From JAJZJT01 sp049964655 (lineage in GTDB: Bacteria; Actinomycetota; Acidimicrobiia; Acidimicrobiales; RAAP-2): a DNA stretch of 29,928 nt. The stretch is from positions 1 to 29,928 of the forward strand of contig JBMFXC010000028.1 in assembly GCA_049964655.1 (NCBI GenBank). The letters are read 5' to 3'. The notes beneath the pieces are model-generated. The model was not told where the DNA came from, ran no database searches, and saw only the letters and a program-made list of their open reading frames with translations. The position numbers and the translations under genes were made by a program. Every line of letters begins with the position of its first letter. Position 1 is the stretch's first letter. Of this stretch, positions 23,898 to 29,928 are shown piece by piece.

Positions 23898-26018
23898 GTG
23901 CGCAAGCTCTCGGCGGTGGTGACAGCGCACCCGTGGGCCTTCATTGCCGGCTGGGTGGTGGTCACGGTCGCCGTCCTCGGTGCGTCGGTCCCCCTGTCGC
24001 GTTTCACGTCCACCAACAATTCGGCGTTCTTGCCCCCGTCCTATCAGTCGGTTCGGGCCCAGGACGTGGCCGATCGTTCCTTCCCGTCCCTTGCCGGTGC
24101 TTCGGGCACCATCGCCGTCACCCGAGCACACGGCGGGCCGCTCACCGCCAAGGACCAGGCCACGGTGGCGTCGCTCGCGGCCCGTCTCGACGCCGACCAT
24201 CTTCGTGCGGTCGGTTCCGTGAGCACCTCGCCGTTCTTGGTGTCCCCGAACCGTCGGGTCCAGATCGTCCAGGTGGCCTTCACCGGCCAGATCGGTGCGC
24301 CGGCCACCAATAGGGCCGTGGCTGCCGTCCGCAACCAGAGCAGCCGCCTCCTCGCCGGCACCGGTCTGGTGGCTGGCCTGACCGGGACTGCGGCGATCAG
24401 CGTCGACTCCACGGCGGAGTTCTCCCACGCCGAGGCCATCATCGACGTGGCCACCGTCGCCGTCATCCTGGCCCTGCTGGCCCTCGTGTTCCAGAGCGTG
24501 ATCATCGCCATCCTGCCCCTGGTGGTCATCGCCATCGTCCACCAGGTGGCGCAGGCGCTTACGGCCGACCTTGCCGACTGGTTCGGGTACCAGGTCGGTT
24601 CGGTGATGGCCCCGCTGCTGGTGGTGGTGATGTTCGGCGTCGGAACCGACTACTTCGTCTTCTTGGTCTTCCGCTTCCGAGAGCGGTGGGCTGCCGGGGA
24701 CAGCCCTGCTGACGCCCTCCGCTTCGCCGTCATCCGGGCCGGCACCGTGATCGTGTCGGCCGCCGCCACGGTCATGGCGGCCTTTGCCACGCTGCTCGTC
24801 TCCAGTCTCGGCGAGCTACGGACGCTCGCCCCCGGCCTCATCGTGGGGGTTGCGCTCACCTCCCTGGCCGCCCTCACCCTGGTCCCCGCGGTCGTCGTGC
24901 TGGTCGGTCCCGTCGTCTTCTGGCCCTCGGACCCGTCCCGCCCTCACCGGGTCCACTGGTCGCGGTCGAAGCTGATCGCCGGGGCTGTGGCCCGTCGACC
25001 GGCGCTCGTGCTGGTGGTCTCGGTCGCCGTGCTCGGGGCCCTGGCAGCCGGCTTGGCCGGCTACCGGACCACCTACGACCAGCTCTCCGAGTTGCCCGCC
25101 AGCACGCCGAGCCGTCAGGCCTACGACACCATCGCCTCGGCGTTTCCCGCTGGCGAGCTGGGGCCGACCGACGTCTTCGTGGTCGACCGTCACCGGCTGG
25201 CGCACCCTGCTGTCGCCGACCTGGCCGCCCGGTTCTCTCGGGATCGCGGTGTCAGCCTGGTGGAGGCGCCTCAGTACTCGCCCGGCGGTCGTTCGGCGCT
25301 CATCGTGGTCGTGCTGGACGCCGACCCGTACTCGGGTGGGGCTTTGGCCGCGGTGACCGGACCGATCGATGCCACAGCCCGGAGCGGGGTTCCTGGTGCG
25401 ACCACTCTGGTCGGTGGCACGACGTCGCAGGTTGCCGACATCCGCACGGCCCTCGGCCACGACATGCGGCTCGTGTTCCCGATCGCCCTCGCGGTCATCG
25501 CGGTCATCCTCGGCGCCCTCCTCGGTGCTGTCGTGGCGCCCGCCTACCTGCTGGTCGGGGTGATCCTGGCCTACGTGGCGACCCTCGGGTCCATCTCGTT
25601 GGTGTTCCTGTCGGCCGCACACGTCTCCGGGCTCGATTTCGTCCTGCCGGTCGTCGTCTACATCTTCGTCATGGCGGTCGGCACGGACTACAACATCTTG
25701 ATGGCTGCCCGTCTACGTGAGGAGTTCGGATCCGGTGCCTCACCCCGGCAAGCGGCCCGGACCGCGGTGCTGTACGGCTCTCCGGCTGTCGGGGTAGCGT
25801 CCGTCGTTCTCGCGGGCACGTTCGCGTCGCTGCTCCTGACCGGGATCGCGCTCTTGGAAGAGATCGGACTGGCCGTCGCCCTGGGAGTGCTCCTGACGGC
25901 CAACGTGCTGGCAACTCGGATCGTGCCGACGATCGCCGCGTTGCGCGGGTGGCACTTCTGGTGGCCACGTTCGATGCACCGGCGCACCACAGGAGACAGC
26001 GGCGTCCGTCGCGCCTGA
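23898..26018 (+). CDS. MMPL/RND-family membrane transporter
   Basis: 706 residues, a proton-motive-force transporter related to mycobacterial MmpL proteins, which export lipids and other hydrophobic molecules. Two repeated halves: TM1 about 12-31, outer domain to about 178, TM2-6 about 180-340; TM7 about 367-388, smaller outer domain, TM8-12 about 525-685. The proton-relay Asp-Tyr pair is present in both halves: FGVGTDYF (Asp251) and AVGTDYNI (Asp597). That symmetry distinguishes it from the RND exporter at 6843-9556. GTG 23898 has no Shine-Dalgarno and is 7 bp after the stop of the preceding repeat-bearing frame, so the start is moderately certain. The C-terminus is short and basic. No lipid synthesis gene is adjacent, so the cargo is unknown. 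Confidence 0.93.
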   Translation: MRKLSAVVTAHPWAFIAGWVVVTVAVLGASVPLSRFTSTNNSAFLPPSYQSVRAQDVADRSFPSLAGASGTIAVTRAHGGPLTAKDQATVASLAARLDADHLRAVGSVSTSPFLVSPNRRVQIVQVAFTGQIGAPATNRAVAAVRNQSSRLLAGTGLVAGLTGTAAISVDSTAEFSHAEAIIDVATVAVILALLALVFQSVIIAILPLVVIAIVHQVAQALTADLADWFGYQVGSVMAPLLVVVMFGVGTDYFVFLVFRFRERWAAGDSPADALRFAVIRAGTVIVSAAATVMAAFATLLVSSLGELRTLAPGLIVGVALTSLAALTLVPAVVVLVGPVVFWPSDPSRPHRVHWSRSKLIAGAVARRPALVLVVSVAVLGALAAGLAGYRTTYDQLSELPASTPSRQAYDTIASAFPAGELGPTDVFVVDRHRLAHPAVADLAARFSRDRGVSLVEAPQYSPGGRSALIVVVLDADPYSGGALAAVTGPIDATARSGVPGATTLVGGTTSQVADIRTALGHDMRLVFPIALAVIAVILGALLGAVVAPAYLLVGVILAYVATLGSISLVFLSAAHVSGLDFVLPVVVYIFVMAVGTDYNILMAARLREEFGSGASPRQAARTAVLYGSPAVGVASVVLAGTFASLLLTGIALLEEIGLAVALGVLLTANVLATRIVPTIAALRGWHFWWPRSMHRRTTGDSGVRRA

Positions 26019-26153
26019 CGTACCGGCCCGCCGGGACGACGGCCCGTCACCGAGCAGTACCGACGTCCCTGGAGCTGGTGGGCGGGAGCCCGCCGCCGTC
26101 TGCCTCGCACCGGCGCCGACCGATCAGGTGCACCACGCCGGGAGGAAAGTCAA

Positions 26154-26159
26154 TAGATT
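26154..26159 (+). promoter_or_regulatory. Candidate -10 box (TAGATT) for cysK-cysE
   Basis: TAGATT in the only AT-rich patch of the 216-bp gap (26148-26175), 75 bases before cysK. The flanking CAAT...AATTG arms (26151-26171) are weakly symmetrical and might be a regulator site. No clear -35. Confidence 0.4.
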
Positions 26160-26234
26160 GGGTCAAGAATTGGCTTCGTGGGGCCGTCGCCACCGAAGCC
26201 GCGACCAAGGCCGCCCGGCCGGACGGAGGGAACC

Positions 26235-27167
26235 ATGCGCATCGCCGACGACGTCACGCAGCTGATCGGAGGGACGCCGCTCGTGCGGCTCCGCCGGGTG
26301 ACCGAAGGCGTGGGGGCCGACGTGGTGGCCAAGCTCGAGTTCTTCAATCCGGCCGGGAGCGTGAAGGACCGGATCGCCGTCGCCATGGTGGACGCCGCCG
26401 AGGAGGCCGGGCTGATCGGGCCCGACACCGTGATCGTGGAGCCGACCAGCGGCAACACCGGCATTGCCCTGGCCATGGTGTGCGCCGCCCGCGGGTACCG
26501 CTGCATCTTCACCATGCCCGAGACCATGAGCAGGGAGCGGCGGATGCTCTTGCGCGGCTTCGGTGCCGAGCTGGTGCTCACCCCCGGTCCCGACGGGATG
26601 GGGGGAGCCATCGCCAAGGCCGAGGAGCTCGCCAAGGCGGACGCCAACGTCTTCATCCCCCAGCAGTTCGAGAACCCGGCCAACCCCGCCATCCACCGTC
26701 GCACCACGGCCGAGGAGATCTGGGCAGACACCGAGGGCGCGGTCGACGTGGTGGTCGCCGGTGTGGGGACCGGCGGGACGGTCACCGGTGTCGGTCAGGT
26801 GCTCAAGGAACGCAAGCCGTCGGTCCGGGTGGTGGCGGTGGAGCCGGCCGCGTCCCCGGTCCTCTCGGGTGGGGAGAAGGGGCCACATCCCATCCAGGGC
26901 ATCGGCGCCGGTTTCGTCCCCTCCGTCCTCGACCAGGGCGTGGTCGACGAGATCGTCACCGTCGGCAACGACGACACCTTCACGATGGCACGCCGACTGG
27001 CCCGCGAGGAGGGCCTGCTCGTGGGCATCTCCTCCGGCGCTGCCGTATGGGCGGCCCTCGAGGTCGCGCGCCGTCCCGAGCACGCCGGTCAGCTCGTCGT
27101 GGTCGTCATCCCGTCCTTCGGCGAGCGGTACCTGAGCACACAGCTGTTCGAGGGGCTGGGCGACTGA
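26235..27167 (+). CDS. cysK: Cysteine synthase A (O-acetylserine sulfhydrylase)
   Basis: PLP enzyme joining O-acetylserine and sulfide to make cysteine. 310 residues, standard length. PLP lysine is Lys44 in NPAGSVKDR; the substrate loop is PTSGNTG (70-76); the phosphate cradle is GVGTGGTVTG; SSGAAVWA holds the pyridine-binding Ser; IQGIGAGFVPSVLD is the family motif near 225. ATG 26235 has GGAGGG at 26225-26230. The cysE start is 2 bases after its stop, so the pair is co-transcribed and supplies the substrate next door. CysK usually binds the CysE C-terminus; the last residues of this CysE are DFSI, ending in the Ile that the interaction requires. Confidence 0.97.
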   Translation: MRIADDVTQLIGGTPLVRLRRVTEGVGADVVAKLEFFNPAGSVKDRIAVAMVDAAEEAGLIGPDTVIVEPTSGNTGIALAMVCAARGYRCIFTMPETMSRERRMLLRGFGAELVLTPGPDGMGGAIAKAEELAKADANVFIPQQFENPANPAIHRRTTAEEIWADTEGAVDVVVAGVGTGGTVTGVGQVLKERKPSVRVVAVEPAASPVLSGGEKGPHPIQGIGAGFVPSVLDQGVVDEIVTVGNDDTFTMARRLAREEGLLVGISSGAAVWAALEVARRPEHAGQLVVVVIPSFGERYLSTQLFEGLGD

Positions 27168-27169
27168 CC

Positions 27170-27883
27170 GTGCAAACCGAGCCGGGGCTACGAGCGACGC
27201 TCCGTCGTGACGTGGAGGCGGCGCGCGAGCGCGACCCCGCGGCCCGCTCGACTGTCGAGATCGTGCTGGCCTATCCCGGCCTCCACGCAGTCTGGGGGCA
27301 CCGCATCGCCCATCTGTTGTGGGTGCGAGGCCACCGGCTCACCGCCCGCCTGCTCGCCGAGGCAGTCCACGTCGCTACCGGCGTCGACATCCACCCCGGC
27401 GCAGTGATCGGAGCCGGGCTGTTCATCGACCACGCCACCGGCGTCGTCATCGGCGAGACCGCGGAGGTAGGTGACGACGTCACCCTCTATCAGGGCGTCA
27501 CCCTGGGTGGCACCAGCCTCGAGCCCGGTAAGCGGCACCCGACCATCGGTCACCGCGTCACCATCGGGGCCGGGGCCAAGGTCCTCGGTCCGGTCGTCGT
27601 CGGTGACGACAGCCGCATCGGGGCCAACGCCGTGGTCGTGCGCGACGTGCCGCCCGACGCCGTGGTGGTGGGCGTCCCCGGTCAGGTGATCGCCCGCAGC
27701 CGCCCTCGGTCGCCGCAGACAGGGATCGACGACGGCGTCCTGCCGGACCTCGTCGGCGTCAGCCTCGGTGCGCTCCAACGCCGGGTCGACGCTCTCGAAG
27801 AAGAGGTGCACGGTCGGGTGAGCGTGCCCGCTATCCGCCCTTCCGACGACGGCGTGTGGCGCGGCGAAGACTTCTCGATCTGA
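27170..27883 (+). CDS. cysE: Serine O-acetyltransferase
   Basis: Acetylates serine with acetyl-CoA, the first step of cysteine synthesis. 237 residues: a short N-terminal helical part (from LRRDVEAARERDPAARST) and a left-handed beta-helix of hexapeptide repeats (about 70-180) with DIHPGA (His75), FIDHATG (Asp87, His88) and VTLYQGVTLGGTS, then GKRHPTIG. This is the compact type, lacking the long N-terminal domain of E. coli CysE. After about residue 190 a coiled-coil-like helix (LGALQRRVDALEEEVHG) and an acidic tail ending DFSI follow; the terminal Ile suits docking in the CysK active site. GTG 27170 follows cysK by two bases. The product feeds directly into CysK. Confidence 0.96.
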   Translation: MQTEPGLRATLRRDVEAARERDPAARSTVEIVLAYPGLHAVWGHRIAHLLWVRGHRLTARLLAEAVHVATGVDIHPGAVIGAGLFIDHATGVVIGETAEVGDDVTLYQGVTLGGTSLEPGKRHPTIGHRVTIGAGAKVLGPVVVGDDSRIGANAVVVRDVPPDAVVVGVPGQVIARSRPRSPQTGIDDGVLPDLVGVSLGALQRRVDALEEEVHGRVSVPAIRPSDDGVWRGEDFSI

Positions 27884-27911
27884 GCGGCGCTGCCGCCGGC
27901 TGTGCCGCCGG

Positions 27912-29468
27912 TCAGCCCACGCCGCCGGCTGCCGCCAGTCCTTCGTCCATCTCGGCCGGTATGCCCCGGGGCCGGATGACCACCACGGCGACGACGAAGG
28001 CGAGGGCTGCGCCGGCCGCTCCCGTTCGGAAGGCCAGCTGGTAACCGTGGACGGAGGCGGCAACCGCCGCGGCGTGGAGCGCACTGGCCCCTCGGATGAC
28101 GGCCGCGTGGGCGCCGGTGGCCGGTGCATGTCGCAAGGCATCCCGCGTCGCCGTCGCCGCCACCGTGACCAGCGCGGCAAGTCCGAGCGACCCACCTACC
28201 TGCTGGCTGGTGTTGAGGAGCGCCGACGCGAGGCCCGACTCGCGGCGAGCCACCGAGGACACGGCGTTCAGGGTGAGCGGGACGAAGGACAGCCCCATCC
28301 CGAGGCCGACGAGGACGAGCGGTCCGAGGATCGACCCGTAGCTCGAAGACGCCGTGATGAACGACACCCAGGCCAACCCCCCGGCGACCACGGCCGGGCC
28401 GGCGACGACGAAGGGCCGGGTACCGAAGCGCTTGACGAGCCGCGAGACGACGAGCCCCGTCACGCCGACGAGGACCGGGATGGGCAGGTACGCCACGCCG
28501 GCCACCACCGGGCTGTAGTGGAGGACCTCCTGGAGGAACTGGGTGAGGAAGAAGATGAGCGACAGCATGGACGCGCCGAGCAGGAGCATGATGCCGTAGC
28601 CCCCGGCCCGGTTCCGGTCGGCCAGGAAGTGGAGCGGCAGGACCGGCTCGGAGCTCCGGACCTCGATGACGACGAAGGCGACCAACAGGACGACAGCGGC
28701 GACGAAGGCGCCGACGGTCGAGCCGGCCAGCCAGCCGACGTCGGGAGCTCGGACCAACCCGTAGACGAGGGACGCCATGCCCGCCGATACGGTGACGGCT
28801 CCGGGTAGATCGAGACGGCCACCGTGGCCGGCGACGCGCGGCAGCACAAAGGGGGCGATGGCGAGGACGGCAGCTCCGATGGGCACGTTGACGAAGAGGA
28901 CCCACCGCCACGACGCGACGTCGACCAGCACTCCTCCGAGCAGGAGCCCGAGGGCCGCCCCCGCACCGGACATGCCGGCGTAGACGGCCATGGCCCGGTT
29001 GCGCTCTGTTCCCTCGTCGAACGTGGTGGCGATGAGAGAGAGGGCGGTCGGCGAAGCGACGGCGGCGCCGACGCCTTGGAGCGCCCGGGCGGCGATGAGC
29101 CACGCCTGGGTGGTGGCGAGCCCGCCCAACAGCGACGCTCCGGCAAAGAGCGCGATGCCGAAGAGGAAGACTCGGCGGCGGCCGAACAGGTCGCCTGCGC
29201 GTCCCCCGAGCAGCAGGAGCCCGCCGAAGACGAGCACGTAGGCGTCGATGACCCAGGTGAGGTTGGTGCTCGAGAAGTGCAGCTCGCGTTGCATCGACGG
29301 CAGCGCGATGTTGACGATGGTCAAGTCGAGCATGACCATGAGCTGGGCTGCGGCAATGGCGACGAGGGCGAGGCCGTGGTGCTTGTGTGGTGCCGCTGCG
29401 GCGACGCCGGCCGAGCGGTCCGGGTTGGCTGCTGGTGTCGAGGCACCGACGGTCGGGACCGTGCTCAT
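27912..29468 (-). CDS. MFS efflux pump, DHA2 (EmrB/QacA) family
   Basis: 518 residues with 14 predicted membrane helices, a proton-coupled drug or metabolite exporter. Motifs: MVMLDLTIVNIALPSM (TM1 signature, Asp), motif A as GGRAGDLFGRRRVFLFG, RALQGVGAA in TM4, and motif C as GAALGLLLGGVLV in TM5. The N-terminus has about 28 extra Ala/Pro-rich residues. ATG 29468 overlaps the stop of the upstream MarR gene in ATGA, so the regulator and pump are translationally coupled; such a pair usually means that a MarR ligand is also an efflux substrate. It converges with cysE, leaving 28 bp with a direct repeat GCCGCCGG. The substrate is not predictable. Confidence 0.95.
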   Translation of the reverse strand: MSTVPTVGASTPAANPDRSAGVAAAAPHKHHGLALVAIAAAQLMVMLDLTIVNIALPSMQRELHFSSTNLTWVIDAYVLVFGGLLLLGGRAGDLFGRRRVFLFGIALFAGASLLGGLATTQAWLIAARALQGVGAAVASPTALSLIATTFDEGTERNRAMAVYAGMSGAGAALGLLLGGVLVDVASWRWVLFVNVPIGAAVLAIAPFVLPRVAGHGGRLDLPGAVTVSAGMASLVYGLVRAPDVGWLAGSTVGAFVAAVVLLVAFVVIEVRSSEPVLPLHFLADRNRAGGYGIMLLLGASMLSLIFFLTQFLQEVLHYSPVVAGVAYLPIPVLVGVTGLVVSRLVKRFGTRPFVVAGPAVVAGGLAWVSFITASSSYGSILGPLVLVGLGMGLSFVPLTLNAVSSVARRESGLASALLNTSQQVGGSLGLAALVTVAATATRDALRHAPATGAHAAVIRGASALHAAAVAASVHGYQLAFRTGAAGAALAFVVAVVVIRPRGIPAEMDEGLAAAGGVG

Positions 29469-29928
29469 CGCCTGTCTCCTGCCCCGGTGCCTGCCGGGGT
29501 GACGTCGGCGGCGGCGAGGCCGAGGAGGACCTCCAGCCGGCCGACAGCCTGTTCGAGCGAACGGCGGCCCTCTCTGCCCAGGGCGGCGGTCAGCCACGAC
29601 TCGTGGCGTTCGACGAGCGCACCGACCTGGGCGGCGGCGCTCTGTCCGGGATCGGTGAGGGTGAGGGTTCGCGAGCGGCGGTCGGTCGAACGATGGGCGC
29701 TGGCCACCAGACCTCGTTCCTCGAGCTCGTCGACGCACCGCTTCACGTTCATGGGGTCCGACCCGAGCGTCCGGGCCAACGCCCGGAGCGAACAGCCGGG
29801 GCTGACTTCGATCCCGCGCAGGACGGCGGCCAGCGGTGGCGACAGCGCCAGCTCGGCCAGCTCGTCGGCCCAGTCGCGTCGCAGGGCGCGACCGAGCCGA
29901 CCGAGGCGGAAGCCCAACCCCAGTGCGG
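29465..29928 (-). CDS. MarR-family transcriptional regulator (start may lie beyond window)
   Basis: A winged-helix repressor expected to control the downstream MFS pump. The readable protein has a dimerisation helix (RLGRLGRALRRDWADELAEL), the recognition region SLRALARTLGSDPMNVKRCV then DELEERGLVASA, and the wing STDRRSRTLTLTDPG, followed by C-terminal dimerisation helices. The frame remains open to the window edge; TTG 29917 would give 150 residues, a normal length, but the in-frame codons before it (reading ALG) look like family sequence, so the true start is probably further upstream. Its TGA overlaps the pump's ATG. Any operator would lie outside the window. Confidence 0.9.
   Translation of the reverse strand, partial: ALGLGFRLGRLGRALRRDWADELAELALSPPLAAVLRGIEVSPGCSLRALARTLGSDPMNVKRCVDELEERGLVASAHRSTDRRSRTLTLTDPGQSAAAQVGALVERHESWLTAALGREGRRSLEQAVGRLEVLLGLAAADVTPAGTGAGDRR

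Noticed and set aside
26178..26234. Upstream GTG start extending cysK by 19 residues
   Set aside because: Extension is Pro/Arg-rich and unlike the family; GGAGGG precedes ATG 26235 at the right distance.

Overview
The window is about 30 kb of very GC-rich bacterial DNA. Coding frames have strongly GC-biased third positions, GTG and TTG starts are frequent, and several genes have a TANNNT hexamer six or seven bases before the start codon, as in leaderless actinobacterial transcripts. An ANTAR regulator, a PduO-type adenosyltransferase, HAE3/MmpL RND transporters and gltX next to tRNA-Gln and tRNA-Glu also fit Actinomycetota. Acidimicrobiia is my best guess at class, but that is inference. Two blocks of exactly 100 N (7039-7138, 13433-13532) show a draft or metagenome scaffold, and two transporter genes lose their 3' parts in them.

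Layout. 1-860 (-) is the 3'-truncated gene of a secreted, C-terminally anchored protein just downstream of metH (870-4382, -). Divergent from metH is a cobalamin adenosyltransferase (4565-5200) overlapping a leucyl aminopeptidase (5194-6798), so a B12 user and a B12 modifier share one promoter region. A convergent HAE3-type RND exporter (6843-9556, -, gapped) is divergent from a YfeX-like DyP peroxidase (9986-10879). A two-gene regulatory operon follows on the minus strand: a PAS protein with a degenerate kinase stub (11642-12457) and a GAF-ANTAR antiterminator (10909-11631). A gene-poor stretch holds a well-initiated 68-residue gene (13132-13338) and a possible leaderless micro-ORF. Next come an ABC exporter (13533-15420, -) divergent from an ABC1/UbiB-like kinase (15549-17105), whose 3' end overlaps by 181 bp a convergent CrtI-like oxidoreductase (16925-18427, -). 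Then ferredoxin, gltX and a YdcF-like gene (18798-21247, +), a convergent radical SAM/SPASM protein (21576-22697, -), tRNA-Gln(CTG) and tRNA-Glu(CTC), 830 bp of mostly decayed sequence, an MmpL-type transporter (23898-26018), the cysK-cysE pair (26235-27883), and a MarR-MFS efflux operon on the minus strand (27912 to the window end).

How it works together. Most of this is housekeeping: methionine synthesis with B12, cysteine synthesis from serine, Glu-tRNA charging, and efflux. I see no phage, insertion sequence, CRISPR array or obvious new multi-gene defence system. The signals worth a second look are smaller: (i) a repeated TANNNT-N6/7-start architecture; (ii) short tandem duplications in many non-coding gaps, including the middle of three divergent promoter regions, and inside two genes; (iii) a kinase stub without phospho-acceptor or ATPase paired with an ANTAR protein; (iv) an in-frame repeat expansion next to the KMSKS loop of GluRS, whose GTG start lies in a hairpin loop; and (v) a long antisense overlap of two conserved genes.
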